Shown: positions 8,270 to 18,216, counted from the stretch's first letter. The stretch: DNA of 64,000 nt from Hyphomicrobium sp. NDB2Meth4 (GCF_900117445.1 NZ_FPEJ01000005.1:434001-498000), one strand, 5' to 3'. Program-made: numbers and translations. Notes: a model not told the origin generated them from the letters alone.

Positions 8270-9645
8270 GCGTACGCCTCGCACCCGGTGAGCGGTACTG
8301 TCGCAAAAATGCGAATGCCACGCGCACCGTTGCCGATCGACAGCCCACCGCCGAGCTGGGCCAGCCGTTCGCGGATGCCGAGGATACCGTAGCCGGCCGC
8401 AGTCTTGATGCCGCCGATATCGCCGCCGCCATCATCCTCGATCGTCAGCGCGATGTGCGGGTCATGATCTTGCCAATGCTCCAGCCGCACATTCACCTCG
8501 GTCGGTCGGCCGTGCTTTGACGCATTCGTTAGACACTCCTGCACGATCCGATACACGTCGACAGCAACGCGCTTCTGCAATTCCGCCAGACGCCCCACCA
8601 TCTGCAATCGGAAGATCGTCCCGGACTTCGACTGCGCATTGAAGTCGTTGATGAGCTGACGCAGGCTTGCTTCCAGACCAACCTCCTCGATGCTCTGCGA
8701 GCGCAGCCGAATAAGTGTCGAGCGAAGCGTCTCCATCATGTGCTTCTGCGCCTTCGCGATCTCGCGCGCATCCTTCGCAATATCGAGTCTGTCAGCTGGA
8801 GCATTGGTCTCGATGATGGCCGCCAGCGCCGAGGTCGCCGCCAGCGCCTGCCCGAAATCGTCATGCAGGTCGCGCGCTATCGCCCGTCGCTCATCCTCCT
8901 GCACCTGGAACAGCCGCGCCGTCAGCGCCAATCGCTCCGCGTTGGTCTGCCGAAGTGTTGCAGCGAGCTTGTTGACGGCCGAGGCTATGTGATTGAAGTC
9001 GGTGCTTCGGAAGCGGCCGAGCTGTGCCGATAGCTGCCCGGCTTCTAAGCGATGCAAGGCATCAATAATCGCGCGCGCAGGCAGCAGCGCATGTCCGATC
9101 ATGAGCGCAGCAAGAAACGCGATGCCCGCCGCCATGAGAGCTGCAATCTCGACCACGGTGGAGCTTTCACGCCACGCACGCCGCAGCGCCGCGTCGGGAT
9201 CGGCGCCCGTCACGATGACCCCAGCGCTCGCATCCCGGATCGAAAGCAGTCTCTCCACCGGATTGTGCGCACCGAGCAGGCCGAGATATGTGCTCGCGAA
9301 CCAGGATGGCGGCTGCGGCCCCAGCGCTTCCACCTGGCTGCAGAGCTTTTGCGGATCTGCCCCCGGTGGAGCGTACGTCACACAGATGCCCGGCGAGATG
9401 ATGCTCTGCGTCGCCAGCGTCTCCCACTCAGGCAGCGGCAGCAGCGATCCGCGCTTCATCCCGTCGCGCCACATCAGATGCTGCCAGTAGAGGCTCTTCA
9501 AGTGCGCCTCTACGCGCGTGGCCGTTCCCGCAACGTCACTTTCAATTGCGCGGTGCGCATCGACGATCAGCCACCCCACGGCCAGCGTGAGACAGAGCAG
9601 CACCACTGCCATCAGGCGAATGACGAGCAAAGTGAGCAGGCGCAT
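8266..9645 (-). CDS. NarX-type sensor histidine kinase
   Basis: The 459-aa membrane kinase has TM1 at about 5-28, a periplasmic domain of about 135 residues, TM2 at about 166-187, a HAMP linker, a HisKA_3 dimerisation helix with the phospho-His in DERRAIARDLHDD (H261), and an HATPase domain with N box ECLTNASKHG and a GYGILGIRERL G box. The start at 9645 has GGGAGG in front. The periplasmic domain carries two cysteines (CVTY and LCSQ) that could form a disulphide or sense redox state. It is encoded with its partner regulator; the signal is unknown. Confidence 0.92.
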   Translation of the reverse strand: MRLLTLLVIRLMAVVLLCLTLAVGWLIVDAHRAIESDVAGTATRVEAHLKSLYWQHLMWRDGMKRGSLLPLPEWETLATQSIISPGICVTYAPPGADPQKLCSQVEALGPQPPSWFASTYLGLLGAHNPVERLLSIRDASAGVIVTGADPDAALRRAWRESSTVVEIAALMAAGIAFLAALMIGHALLPARAIIDALHRLEAGQLSAQLGRFRSTDFNHIASAVNKLAATLRQTNAERLALTARLFQVQEDERRAIARDLHDDFGQALAATSALAAIIETNAPADRLDIAKDAREIAKAQKHMMETLRSTLIRLRSQSIEEVGLEASLRQLINDFNAQSKSGTIFRLQMVGRLAELQKRVAVDVYRIVQECLTNASKHGRPTEVNVRLEHWQDHDPHIALTIEDDGGGDIGGIKTAAGYGILGIRERLAQLGGGLSIGNGARGIRIFATVPLTGCEAYA

Positions 9646-9739
9646 GGTTTCCTCCCGGTGGACCGGGATTGTGCCACACGCCATAGCCCCTATTGAAGAT
9701 GCCGGCGTCGTCAGCGGGCATATTGCCCGGGCAGCCTCG

Positions 9740-9768
9740 GCTGATCGCCATAGCCCCAGCCGATCAGC
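9740..9768 (-). terminator. Short hairpin after the DUF533-like gene
   Basis: 8-bp arms GCTGATCG (9740-9747) and CGATCAGC (9761-9768) lie directly after the stop of the gene at 9772 on the minus strand. No T-run follows, so it is only a possible terminator. Confidence 0.35.
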
Positions 9769-9771
9769 GCC

Positions 9772-10566
9772 TCACCCGAGTGCTTGCCGCGGCGGCGCGG
9801 CCACAGCCGGTGCAACCTCGCCGCGCGCTCCCCTCACTGCATCTTCCAGGTGCGCGATCAGCCGGTCATCGAGTCCGAGAGTGGCTGCAAGGTACCGCAG
9901 ATAGGCCCGCTCGGCCTCGGTATCGGCATCGATTGCCAGCGCGGACGCGAGGTAGACCTCTGCGCGCTGCTCCGGCGCCCGGGCAACCGCCGCGAACTGC
10001 GCCGGCGACATCGGCTTGGCCATCTCGGTGTCGAGGAAGCGCTGCTCCTCCGAGCCGATGCCCGCTGCCGCCAACCGCCCGACGATGGCCGAACGCTCCG
10101 CCTCATCGACAACGCCATCCGACAGCGCCGCGGCGATCATCGCGCGCACCAGCAACAGGGCATGGTCGTTCGCCGCCGTCGCAGCAGGAAGCGGGCTAGG
10201 CGTTACCGACGGCACGCTTTGCGACGACGTATCTGCGCCAACCGGCTGTCCAGCGCGGTAGTTCGAATACGCACGATAGGCGAGGCCGCCCAGAGCCGCA
10301 GCCGCACCTAGTTTCAGCGCTTCACCGGCAAACTCGCGGCCGGCCTTCGAGCCGAGCAGAAGCGATGTGATTGCACCAGCCGCCACGCCTCCGGCGACGC
10401 CGCCGGCCAGGCCGCCGGGCACGTTTTGGCCGGCGTTGCCGAGCATGTCACGCGCGCGCGCCAGCAGATCCCCTGCACCATTTTGTGCTGGCGCGGATGG
10501 TTGTCCGGGGCCTCCATTGGCTCCGCTGCCGACCAGCATATCCAGGATCCGCGTCGCATCGATCAT
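9772..10566 (-). CDS. DUF533 / TerB-like protein (YebE-type)
   Basis: The 264-aa product has a Gly/Ala-rich N-terminal half with a short hydrophobic segment (GGLAGGVAGGVAAGAITSLLLGSK, about 52-75) and a C-terminal helical TerB-like domain from about residue 134 with the repeated acidic pattern ALSDGVVDEAERSAI, typical of DUF533 proteins. These are inner-membrane-associated proteins of unknown role, related to tellurite-resistance TerB. GGGAG lies in front of the ATG. Confidence 0.8.
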   Translation of the reverse strand: MIDATRILDMLVGSGANGGPGQPSAPAQNGAGDLLARARDMLGNAGQNVPGGLAGGVAGGVAAGAITSLLLGSKAGREFAGEALKLGAAAALGGLAYRAYSNYRAGQPVGADTSSQSVPSVTPSPLPAATAANDHALLLVRAMIAAALSDGVVDEAERSAIVGRLAAAGIGSEEQRFLDTEMAKPMSPAQFAAVARAPEQRAEVYLASALAIDADTEAERAYLRYLAATLGLDDRLIAHLEDAVRGARGEVAPAVAAPPRQALG

Positions 10567-10587
10567 CGTGAGCTCCCGAGCGTTTTA

Positions 10588-10604
10588 CTACGTCGGCTAC
10601 GTAG
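10588..10604. repeat. Short perfect inverted repeat
   Basis: CTACGT and ACGTAG arms flank a 5-base loop between two minus-strand genes. It could be the end of the CoA-binding transcript or an operator in front of the DUF533-like gene. The sequence does not decide. Confidence 0.35.
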
Positions 10605-10663
10605 GACGCTTTCCCGCTACGACAAGTGTGGCGGCAAACATTGGAAGTGGTGCAACCGCGCGA

Positions 10664-11197
10664 CTATTTCTTATCGTCCAGGCGCAATCCTTGCACCCCC
10701 ATGGGCGACAGCTTGGGCCGCGCGCTGCTGATCTTCCCCGAGTTGACGCCGGCCCAACCGATTTCGCCAGAAAGCCGCCCGTACTCGATCTTCGGGCAGC
10801 GGTTCATGACGACCTTCAGCCCGGCGGCTTCCGCTTCCGCGGCCGCCTCGTCGCTGCGAACGCCAAGCTGCATCCACACAACCTTGATCCCGAGCTTTTC
10901 TTTCAAGGCTATGGCGTCACGCGTCACGCCCAGCGCCGCATCCGAATTGCGGAAGATGTCGACCACATCGACGGGCGCCGGCACGTCGGCAAGCGTCGCA
11001 AACACGCTTTGACCGAGGATCTGCTCGCCTTCATGCCCCGGGTTGATCGGATGCACAGCGTAGCCCTTCGCGAGCATGTACTTCATTGCGAAGTAGCTCG
11101 GACGGATCGACTTCGCCGACGCACCGACGAACGCGAACACGCGCACCTCGCGCAGAATGTCCGCGATGTAGTCGTCGCTGTAGCGATCGTGATCCAT
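10664..11197 (-). CDS. CoA-binding protein (YccU-like)
   Basis: The product is about 177 aa with a Rossmann-type CoA-binding fold: the first strand and glycine loop FAFVGASAKSIRPSYF, then YAVHPINPGHEG, and a distal KVVWMQLGV strand. This is the small stand-alone CoA_binding_2 family, length and motifs as usual; ligand and physiological role are not established. The ATG at 11197 fits the conserved start better than the in-frame codon at 11221. Confidence 0.85.
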   Translation of the reverse strand: MDHDRYSDDYIADILREVRVFAFVGASAKSIRPSYFAMKYMLAKGYAVHPINPGHEGEQILGQSVFATLADVPAPVDVVDIFRNSDAALGVTRDAIALKEKLGIKVVWMQLGVRSDEAAAEAEAAGLKVVMNRCPKIEYGRLSGEIGWAGVNSGKISSARPKLSPMGVQGLRLDDKK

Positions 11198-11260
11198 GCA
11201 CCGCACTATAGGCGCGGGCAAAGCCGCGGCGTTAGCGATCCCAACGCCGCAGGCTGTTGC

Positions 11261-12091
11261 TCAGCAACCCTTCCACTCCGGCTTTCGCTTGCCGAGGAAC
11301 GCTCCGATGCCTTCCTCGGCATCGCGCGCCATCATGTTGTCGACCATCACCCGTGCGGCGTACTCATAGGCATCCTTGAGGCTCATTTCCGCCTGCGCAT
11401 AGAACGCCGACTTTCCAATCGTCACCGTCAATGGCGATTTCTGCGCAATCTGCGTTGCCAGCGCCAATGCTTCAGGGACGACATCCTCCGCCGCCACAGC
11501 TTTGTTGACGAGACCCCAATCGGCAGCCTGCGCTGCCGGAATCAACTCGCCGGTCAGCAGCATCTGCATCGCCCGCTTGCGCGCGACGTTGCGAGTCAGC
11601 GCCACCATCGGCGTCGAGCAGAACAAACCGATGTTGACACCCGGCGTGCAGAAGTGTGCGCTCTCTGCGGCAATGGCGAGATCACACGTCGCGACGAGCT
11701 GACAACCCGCCGCCGTGGCCGTGCCCTCGACGGCCGCAATGACAGGCTTCGGGCACGCAACAATCGCCTGCATCATGTCGGCGCACGCAGTCATGGTGCG
11801 CGTGAAGAAGGCGAGCCCCTTGTCGGCATCAGCCCGGTGCGCCGTCAGCTCCTTCAAATCATGGCCCGACGAGAACACCTTGCCCGCCGCAGTGAGCACG
11901 ATAGCGGCAACATCATCTTCCGCGCCCAGCTCGGTGATGGCCGCGTGCAGCGCTTCGATCATCGCCAGCGACAGCGCGTTGCGCGCATCCGGCCGGTTCA
12001 AGCAAATGCGTGCAACGCCTTGTTCCGGTCGATCGATGACCAGCAGAGGCGCCGCGTCGGCGGGCGCCATCGATACAGCAGCTTGCGTCAT
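11261..12091 (-). CDS. Enoyl-CoA hydratase/isomerase family protein (ECHDC3-like)
   Basis: The 276-aa product has the crotonase oxyanion-hole segments FSSGHDLKEL and EGTATAAGCQLVATCDLAIA. Where classic hydratases carry a catalytic Glu in a GGTQR context, this protein reads VNIGLFCSTPMVALTRNV, as in the ECHDC3 branch, so hydratase activity is not certain and another acyl-CoA reaction is possible. It is a single cytoplasmic gene without obvious operon partners for beta-oxidation. Confidence 0.85.
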   Translation of the reverse strand: MTQAAVSMAPADAAPLLVIDRPEQGVARICLNRPDARNALSLAMIEALHAAITELGAEDDVAAIVLTAAGKVFSSGHDLKELTAHRADADKGLAFFTRTMTACADMMQAIVACPKPVIAAVEGTATAAGCQLVATCDLAIAAESAHFCTPGVNIGLFCSTPMVALTRNVARKRAMQMLLTGELIPAAQAADWGLVNKAVAAEDVVPEALALATQIAQKSPLTVTIGKSAFYAQAEMSLKDAYEYAARVMVDNMMARDAEEGIGAFLGKRKPEWKGC

Positions 12092-12115
12092 GGAACGGGC
12101 CTCGCTTCGTTGAGA

Positions 12116-12658
12116 CTACTGCAGCGCCTTCTCGATCTCAGCGCGGTGAGCTTTCACCAGCTCCACGTTCTCCGGATATTCGATATGCGGCGTCGTCTTG
12201 ATCGCTTCGTTAAGCTCCGAAACGAGTTGTTTCTTGTCATCCTCGGGGATCGACGCATCGGCGGTCACGTCTTCCAGCTCCTTCTTCAGCGCCTCCACTG
12301 GCTCCGTGAACTCCCCCGATTTTGAATCGAGCCCCGCCATCACGATCGAGATATTGGCGGCGACGTCGTCCAGTTCGTTGAAATTCGCAAACCCATGCTT
12401 CTTCGCCAGTTCATCGAGCTCTGCCTGTAGCGCTGCATCGATGTTGTCGCCGGCCTCCTGAAGCTTGGGGGCCACGCTGGCGAGATCCGGTTGGGCAGCG
12501 ACGAAGCTTTTCACCTGTTCCTCGGTGAGCTTCATCTGTTTGATCGGAACATCCTTCTGCGGCTCCGCATCCTGGTCCTGGGCCCACGCGCCTGTGCAGG
12601 TTACAACCACCATCGCTGCTGCCAGGAAAGCAAGAAAATGTCGTAGGGCCTGCCGCAT
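12116..12658 (-). CDS. Periplasmic helical protein, unknown function
   Basis: About 180 residues. The ATG at 12658 has AAGGAG in front and yields a clean signal peptide ending GAWAQ; the frame extends upstream to 12874 but that part looks non-coding. The mature protein is acidic, rich in Glu, Lys and Ala, almost all helical, without cysteines. I recognise no family. It lies 24 bp downstream of the enoyl-CoA hydratase gene's start on the same strand, without a functional link. Confidence 0.65.
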   Translation of the reverse strand: MRQALRHFLAFLAAAMVVVTCTGAWAQDQDAEPQKDVPIKQMKLTEEQVKSFVAAQPDLASVAPKLQEAGDNIDAALQAELDELAKKHGFANFNELDDVAANISIVMAGLDSKSGEFTEPVEALKKELEDVTADASIPEDDKKQLVSELNEAIKTTPHIEYPENVELVKAHRAEIEKALQ

Positions 12659-13047
12659 GGATACCTCTCCTTGAACCTTCATTTTGCTTTTTGGTTCGAT
12701 CCCGCCCACGTCAGGCGATTTGAACGTCACTCCTAGACGCCATGTTGCGCTAATTCGCGGCGGCCACACAGCCTCTGCCTCAAATTCACGCGCCCATGCC
12801 AATTGCCGTAAGTTGTCATAAGCCGCAAGCACGACCGCGGCCTCAGCCACCGAACTGAAACCAACGACATTCATGCGGTATCACGCTACCACACACAGCA
12901 ACATATTGATATTGCACGAGAAAAATGAAACAGACAAAGCTTCTGTTGACACCGCGCCCGCGTTCGGATTAGAAGGCGCCTCCTTCGCCGGCCCGCAGTA
13001 TTGCGCGCACCCTGACTACGCCGGTGATCCCAGCATTGGAGCTCATT
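12659..13047. other. Divergent intergenic region upstream of rplM
   Basis: 389 bases without a convincing gene. It contains the leader and upstream region of the periplasmic-protein gene and, at the other end, the rplM promoter. No conserved riboswitch or ribosomal-protein leader was recognised. Confidence 0.5.
12946..12974 (+). promoter_or_regulatory. Sigma70-type promoter for rplM-rpsI
   Basis: TTGACA (12946-12951) and TTAGAA (12969-12974) are spaced by exactly 17 bases, about 75 bp ahead of the rplM start. This is the best-matching housekeeping promoter in the window and fits a highly expressed ribosomal operon. Confidence 0.7.
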
Positions 13048-13509
13048 ATGACGACCTTCGTCGCCAAGCCCGGCGAGGTAGAGAAGAAGTGGATCCTGAT
13101 CGACGCGGAAGGTCTCGTCGTCGGTCGGCTTGCCGCTCTGATCGCCACGCGCCTCAAGGGAAAGCATAAGCCGATCTACACTCCGCATGTCGACTGCGGC
13201 GACAACATCGTCGTCATCAACGCCGAGAAGGTGATCTTCTCCGGCGATAAGCACGAAGACAAAGTCTACTACCGCCACACCGGCTATCCCGGCGGCGTCA
13301 AGGAGACGACCCCGCGCAAGATCCTCGAGGGCAAGTTCCCCGAGCGCGTCGTCGAGCTGGCGGTCGAGCGCATGCTGAAGCGCGGCCCCCTGCAGCGCAA
13401 GCTGATGCGCAACCTGAAGATCTACAAGGGCGGCGAGCACCCCCATCAGGCCCAGAACCCTGAGAAGCTCGACGTAGCCAAGCTCAACCGCAAGAACGCG
13501 AGGGTCTAA
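13048..13509 (+). CDS. rplM: 50S ribosomal protein L13
   Basis: The 153-aa product matches L13 end to end: [19 protein letters not shown] near the start, [25 protein letters not shown] and the C-terminal [13 protein letters not shown] segment. It is an early-assembling large-subunit protein. The ATG at 13048 has GGAG before it. rpsI follows after 5 bp, the classic rplM-rpsI operon. Confidence 0.97.
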   Translation: MTTFVAKPGEVEKKWILIDAEGLVVGRLAALIATRLKGKHKPIYTPHVDCGDNIVVINAEKVIFSGDKHEDKVYYRHTGYPGGVKETTPRKILEGKFPERVVELAVERMLKRGPLQRKLMRNLKIYKGGEHPHQAQNPEKLDVAKLNRKNARV

Positions 13510-13514
13510 GGACA

Positions 13515-13994
13515 ATGGCTCAGGAAACCAAGTCTTTGGAAGACCTCGGCAATCTCAAGGGGGCCGCTCCTGCAGAAGCTCCCGTGCACGTGCAGAAGCT
13601 GGACAACCTTGGCCGCGCCTATGCCACTGGCAAGCGCAAGAACGCCATCGCCCGCGTCTGGATCAAGCCGGGCAAGGGCATGATCACCGTCAACGCCAAG
13701 GACTACACCAAGTACTTCGCGCGCCCGGTTCTGCAGATGCTGCTCCAGCAGCCCCTGTCGGCCACCAACCGCGCGACGCAGTACGACATCATGGTGACGG
13801 TCGCCGGCGGCGGTCTCTCCGGTCAGGCCGGTGCCGTTCGTCACGGCATCTCCAAGGCGCTCACCTATTACGAGCCCGACCTGCGTGCGGTCCTCAAGAA
13901 GGGCGGCTTCCTCACCCGCGACAGCCGCGTCGTCGAGCGTAAGAAGTACGGCCGCATGAAAGCTCGCCGCAGCTTCCAGTTCTCGAAGCGCTAA
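13515..13994 (+). CDS. rpsI: 30S ribosomal protein S9
   Basis: The 159-aa product has a short alphaproteobacterial N-terminal extension (about 30 residues), then the S9 core ([35 protein letters not shown]) and the conserved basic tail [11 protein letters not shown] that reaches the ribosomal P site. AAGGA stands before the ATG, and a strong terminator follows. Confidence 0.97.
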   Translation: MAQETKSLEDLGNLKGAAPAEAPVHVQKLDNLGRAYATGKRKNAIARVWIKPGKGMITVNAKDYTKYFARPVLQMLLQQPLSATNRATQYDIMVTVAGGGLSGQAGAVRHGISKALTYYEPDLRAVLKKGGFLTRDSRVVERKKYGRMKARRSFQFSKR

Positions 13995-14029
13995 TCGGCA
14001 GGTCTCCGCCGAGGCTGCACAAGACTTTG

Positions 14030-14060
14030 GGCCGTCCTTCGGGGCGGCCCTTCGCTTTTC
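14030..14060 (+). terminator. Rho-independent terminator after rpsI
   Basis: GGGCCGTCC (14030-14038), a TTCG tetraloop and GGGCGGCCC (14043-14051) form a 9-bp stem, followed by TTCGCTTTT. It lies 36 bp past the rpsI stop. Confidence 0.88.
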
Positions 14061-14168
14061 GGCATCGGGAGGCTTGCCGGAACAAGGCGGGAATGCCACA
14101 TACGCCCCCGGGTGGGAGAACTGGCACCGGCGGAGGCAGCTCCGCGGTACCTCGATAGGCAGGGTTGG

Positions 14169-14912
14169 ATGGACTGGTTACTGCAAGACCTGAGCTATTT
14201 GCTCGGGGTGATTGCTGAAGAGGCGCAACATCTCGTCTCAATCGACTGGTACCGGCAGAACTTCGTACCGCTGCTCAACATTATAATGATCGACCTCGTG
14301 CTGGCGGGTGACAACGCCATCATCGTCGGTCTGGCGGCGTCGCGCGTTCCCAGGGAAATTCGCAGCAGGGTCATCTTTTGGGGCATCGCGGCCGCCGTCG
14401 TCCTGCGCATTTTCTTCGCGGCGATCACTGTTCAGCTTCTCGCCATCATCGGCCTCACCCTCGCGGGCGGCATTCTGTTGCTGTGGGTGTGCTGGAAAAT
14501 GTACCTGCAGATCACCACCGGCAGCCACCATTCCGACGTCGAGCCCGGCGCGAACAATCATGCTGACGGCCAGGAATTGGGCTTCTGGCAAGCCGTCGGA
14601 CTTATCACCGTTGCCGACGTATCGATGTCGCTTGACAACGTACTGGCGGTCGCCGGCGCGGCAAAGGGGTCGACGCTCGTCCTCGTCATCGGTCTTGCGG
14701 TTGCAATCATCCTGATGGCGGTAGCCTCGCACTACATCGCGGCATTGCTCGTGAAGTATCCCTGGATCACCTGGATCGGCCTGCTCATCATTCTCTGGGT
14801 CGCCCTTGGCATGATTTATCAGGGATCGCATGAGGTAACCTGCAATGCCTTCAACTTCGGCTGCTCCGAAACCCTGTGGCAGGGCATCAAGCACCGATTA
14901 GGCTTCGGCTAA
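14169..14912 (+). CDS. TerC-family integral membrane protein (YjbE-type)
   Basis: About 247 aa with seven to eight membrane helices. The two family hallmarks are present: DLVLAGDNAIIVGLAAS near the start and TVADVSMSLDNVLAVAGAA in the second half, each with paired acidic residues in a membrane segment. TerC proteins move or chaperone metals, often manganese, at the membrane. An in-frame GTG at 14112 would add 19 residues; the ATG at 14169, after CAGGG, is preferred. No manganese riboswitch was recognised upstream. Confidence 0.88.
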   Translation: MDWLLQDLSYLLGVIAEEAQHLVSIDWYRQNFVPLLNIIMIDLVLAGDNAIIVGLAASRVPREIRSRVIFWGIAAAVVLRIFFAAITVQLLAIIGLTLAGGILLLWVCWKMYLQITTGSHHSDVEPGANNHADGQELGFWQAVGLITVADVSMSLDNVLAVAGAAKGSTLVLVIGLAVAIILMAVASHYIAALLVKYPWITWIGLLIILWVALGMIYQGSHEVTCNAFNFGCSETLWQGIKHRLGFG

Positions 14913-15023
14913 GCTCGCGCTCCGTCACATCCGCGCCCTGTACGGACGCTGCAAAAGTCGGTACGGAGGGCGGCCGAAGCGGAGCTCTGCTCCCCTGGCG
15001 CGATGCTGCAAGGACCGATTGCC

Positions 15024-16001
15024 ATGGGCAAGTCGCAACACCCGACGGTTTTCATCGACGGCGAGGCCGGCACCACCGGCCTCGAGATCCGCGAGCGGCT
15101 CGCCCGCGTTCCTGAAGTCGAGGTGAGGAGCATCGACCCGGCCCTGCGCAAGGACGCAGCCGCGCGCAAGGCCATGCTGCGCGAAGTCGATCTCGTGGTG
15201 CTCTGCCTGCCCGACGACGCCGCCAAGGAAACTGTCGCGCTCGCCGACGAACTGGGCGCCGATGCCCCGCGCATCCTTGACGCTTCGACCGCGCACCGCG
15301 TCGCTCCCGGCTGGGTTTATGGCTTCCCCGAACTCGACGCCGCCCAGGCGGAAAAGGTGCGTGCTGCCCAGCGCGTCGCCAACCCCGGCTGCTATCCGAC
15401 CGGCGCCATCGCGCTCATCCGCCCGCTCGTCGACGCCGGCATCATTCCTGCCGACTACCCCATCACCGTAAACGCGGTGTCGGGCTACTCGGGCGGCGGT
15501 CGCAGCATGATCGAGGCATACGAAACCGGCACCGCACCATCCTTCGAGCTTTACGCCCTGTCGCTCGAGCACAAGCACGTGCCCGAGCTGATGCGCTACG
15601 CGGGCCTGACCCGGCGGCCGATTTTCGTGCCGTCCGTTGGCAACTTCCGTCAGGGCATGCTCGTGTCCGTGCCGCTGCACCTCGACTCTCTGCCCGGCAA
15701 GCCCTGCTTGCGCGACCTCGAGCTGGCGCTCGACGCCCACTATCGCGGACAAGAGCTGATTTCAGTGGCGCAGGAACCGACGGCGAAAGCCGCGCGCCTC
15801 GCCGCCGAGGAGCTGAACGGAACCGACCGGCTGGAGCTGTTCGTCTTCGGCAAAGCGGCCCACAATCAGGCCGTGCTCGTTGCGCGGCTCGACAACCTCG
15901 GCAAGGGCGCCGCCGGCGCAGCCGTGCAAAACCTGCGCTTGATGCTCGGGCTCGCACCCGCAGCGGCTGCCAGAAGCGCTAGCGCCCGCCAGCCCGCGTA
16001 A
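15024..16001 (+). CDS. argC: N-acetyl-gamma-glutamyl-phosphate reductase
   Basis: The 325-aa product catalyses the NADPH-dependent third step of arginine synthesis in the cytoplasm. It is of the short type-2 form: [17 protein letters not shown] nucleotide loop, active-site Cys in [11 protein letters not shown] (about C123) and an HKHVPEL segment with the catalytic His. AAGGA precedes the ATG at 15024. In many alphaproteobacteria argC follows rpsI, as it does here with a TerC gene inserted. Its last 23 bases overlap the end of the opposing ctaA gene. Confidence 0.95.
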   Translation: MGKSQHPTVFIDGEAGTTGLEIRERLARVPEVEVRSIDPALRKDAAARKAMLREVDLVVLCLPDDAAKETVALADELGADAPRILDASTAHRVAPGWVYGFPELDAAQAEKVRAAQRVANPGCYPTGAIALIRPLVDAGIIPADYPITVNAVSGYSGGGRSMIEAYETGTAPSFELYALSLEHKHVPELMRYAGLTRRPIFVPSVGNFRQGMLVSVPLHLDSLPGKPCLRDLELALDAHYRGQELISVAQEPTAKAARLAAEELNGTDRLELFVFGKAAHNQAVLVARLDNLGKGAAGAAVQNLRLMLGLAPAAAARSASARQPA

Positions 16002-17109
16002 TCCGGTTCAGATGGAATGTGGTCGCGGCAATAACGATGGCCGCGCCGGCCTGATGCGCCAGCCCCAGCGCCAGCGGCACGCCCGACAATAGCGTCCAGA
16101 TGCCCACCAGCATCTGCGCCACCACGCAGCCGGCGAGCAGCGCGCCACTCCCGACGATGCGCTCGTCATCCGCCGAGCGCACCAGTGAGATAAGGTGCGC
16201 GACCGCCAGCAAGACCACCACATACGCCACCATGCGGTGATCGAACTGCACAGTGGCGACATTCTCGAAGAAGTTGAGATACCAGGGCGTCTCGGCCAGC
16301 AGCCCGCTCGGCACCAGCTTCCCATCCATCAACGGCCAGGTGTTGTACGTCAGCCCAGCTTTCGTCCCCGCCACCAGCGCGCCGAGGCCAGATTGCACGA
16401 ACACCAGCACAAACAGCGCCCACGCTGTCCGCCGCTGCCAATCGGTCAGCGTCTGCAGGCGGATGCGATCGGTGCTCGGCCCCGCTTCCAGCGCCAGCCA
16501 CACCAGCAGCGCCAGAATCGAGAACGCCGTCAGCAGATGCAGCGCAAGCCGGTATTGGCTGACATCGACGCGATCGACGAGCCCCGACATCACCATGTAC
16601 CAGCCGATGGCACCCTGCAGTCCGCCCAGCGCGAGCACGCCAAGGCACTTCAGCGCAAACGTGCCGCGCAACCGCCCGGTCAACCAGAAGAACAAGAAAG
16701 GAAGCGCGAAGGCGACGCCGATGAAGCGCCCCAGGAACCGGTGCGACCACTCCCACCAGTAGATCGACTTGAAGGCCGCCAGGTCCATCCCGGCGTTGAC
16801 GATCGAATACTCGGGGATCGCCTTGTACTTCTCGAACGCCGTATGCCAGTCGGCTTCGTTCAGCGGCGGAATGGCGCCCAGCAACGGCTGCCATTCGGTA
16901 ATCGACAGCCCACTATCGGTGAGACGCGTCGCCCCCCCGACGACCACCATTGCAAACACGAGCAGCGCCACGAACGCCAGCCACAGACGCACCGCTTCGC
17001 TTTCCGGTGCACTCGTCACCGCATTTGCGCGGTCTGAAACGGATACGGCCAATACAGCCCCCTGCTCGCTCACTGCAGGCGTGATAAAGGGGGCGGAGCG
17101 GCCATTCAA
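15979..17109 (-). CDS. ctaA: Haem A synthase (COX15/CtaA type 2)
   Basis: The 376-aa inner-membrane enzyme oxidises the C8 methyl of haem O to make haem A for aa3-type oxidases. It has eight predicted helices and the family signatures [16 protein letters not shown], a [15 protein letters not shown] block with the first haem-ligand His, and [11 protein letters not shown] with a further ligand His, plus GLAHQAGA near the end. The first codon is uncertain: the frame opens at a TTG (17109) and there is no good ATG before the conserved part, so a downstream TTG or GTG is also possible. The 3' end overlaps argC tail-to-tail. Confidence 0.93.
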   Translation of the reverse strand: MNGRSAPFITPAVSEQGAVLAVSVSDRANAVTSAPESEAVRLWLAFVALLVFAMVVVGGATRLTDSGLSITEWQPLLGAIPPLNEADWHTAFEKYKAIPEYSIVNAGMDLAAFKSIYWWEWSHRFLGRFIGVAFALPFLFFWLTGRLRGTFALKCLGVLALGGLQGAIGWYMVMSGLVDRVDVSQYRLALHLLTAFSILALLVWLALEAGPSTDRIRLQTLTDWQRRTAWALFVLVFVQSGLGALVAGTKAGLTYNTWPLMDGKLVPSGLLAETPWYLNFFENVATVQFDHRMVAYVVVLLAVAHLISLVRSADDERIVGSGALLAGCVVAQMLVGIWTLLSGVPLALGLAHQAGAAIVIAATTFHLNRITRAGGR

Positions 17110-17148
17110 GTTACCGTTCGCCGCGCCGTATGCTGCAATGCGGGACGG

Positions 17149-18216
17149 TTAAGCGGACACGCCTACCCCGGTATAGCGCTTGAGCGTGTTCATCACGGCA
17201 AACGGAAGCCCCGTCAGCAGGGCCTTCACATAGCGCAAATCCTGGAAATCGCCGTTGAGCGATAGCCGCGGAAGGCTCGTCAGCTCGTGCGCATGGTCGC
17301 TGTAGAGCAGGCCCTTCTGCGTCGTTACCGCGGTTTCGATGCCAAGCTCCTCGGCTATCCGGAACTCGCGCTCCCCCGCACTGTTCTCACAACCGTACGG
17401 ATAGCTGAAATGCCGGCAGGGACGCTGCAGTTCGCGCTCGATGCGCGCGATGCTCTCGGCCATCTCCGCCCGCGCCGTGCCCTCATCCAGCTTCGCCAGC
17501 GCATAGTGCCCGCGCGTGTGCGCACCGATGGTCACCAGCGGATCGTCCGCCAGTTCCCGCAACTCGTCCCACGACATGAGGATGTCACCGTGCGCGGTGC
17601 GCGGATTGATACCATGCGCACTGGCAAGCTCGGCCACCACCGCGCGCGCCCGATCCTCTGGCAAACTCCGCAGCCACCAATAGATGTCGTGATGCGCTGC
17701 ATCCTTGTCAGCGGCGGTTGCCAACCCGAAATGCCGCGTCTCTCCGTGCATGGCGAGCGTAATCGCCGGCGCAGCGCGAAGAACCTTCTCGAGCGTCAGC
17801 CACCACAGATCACCGCGGCCATCGGCAAAATCCGTCGGCACATAAATCGTGAAGGGCGCGCAATAGCGGCGAAAGATCGGATAGGCGAACTCGCGGTTAT
17901 CGCGATAGCCGTCATCGAGAGTAAAGCAGGCAAACGGACGAGCGCCTTCGCCTTGCTCCAGCCGCTCGCGCACCTGGTCGAGCGGAACGATATCGAAACC
18001 CGCATCGAGCACTTCGCGCACCACCGCCTCGAGAAAGTTCGGGGTGACCTTCAAGATGCGGTTCGGCTCGAACTCCTGCGGCGCAGAAGGGTCGACGTGG
18101 TGCAGCATGAAAATCACGCCGCGCCCGCGCGTATACGGGGCAAGCAGATTGCCGGCGCCGCTATAATGCACGGCCGCCAGCGCCGTTTTCAAAAATGCAG
18201 TGGATCGCCGACTCAT
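17149..18216 (-). CDS. Polysaccharide deacetylase (NodB-homology domain)
   Basis: The 355-aa product has the NodB motifs: FTLDDGYRDN (motif 1, catalytic Asp and metal Asp), the metal-binding pair in GAHTRGHYAL (His-x3-His) and an FSYPYG motif 3. It likely N- or O-deacetylates the sugar chain made by the neighbouring exopolysaccharide genes. No signal peptide is clear, so it may be cytoplasmic or membrane-associated. GAGGGG stands before the ATG. It follows the Wzc-like gene on the same strand after 147 bp. Confidence 0.88.
   Translation of the reverse strand: MSRRSTAFLKTALAAVHYSGAGNLLAPYTRGRGVIFMLHHVDPSAPQEFEPNRILKVTPNFLEAVVREVLDAGFDIVPLDQVRERLEQGEGARPFACFTLDDGYRDNREFAYPIFRRYCAPFTIYVPTDFADGRGDLWWLTLEKVLRAAPAITLAMHGETRHFGLATAADKDAAHHDIYWWLRSLPEDRARAVVAELASAHGINPRTAHGDILMSWDELRELADDPLVTIGAHTRGHYALAKLDEGTARAEMAESIARIERELQRPCRHFSYPYGCENSAGEREFRIAEELGIETAVTTQKGLLYSDHAHELTSLPRLSLNGDFQDLRYVKALLTGLPFAVMNTLKRYTGVGVSA

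Noticed and set aside
10367-12325. Open frame of 652 codons on the plus strand
   Set aside because: Runs opposite three well-supported genes (DUF533-like, CoA-binding, enoyl-CoA hydratase); no protein features.
14052-14168. Possible manganese (yybP-ykoY) riboswitch before the TerC gene
   Set aside because: Looked for because the family is often so controlled, but the conserved loop sequences are not present.
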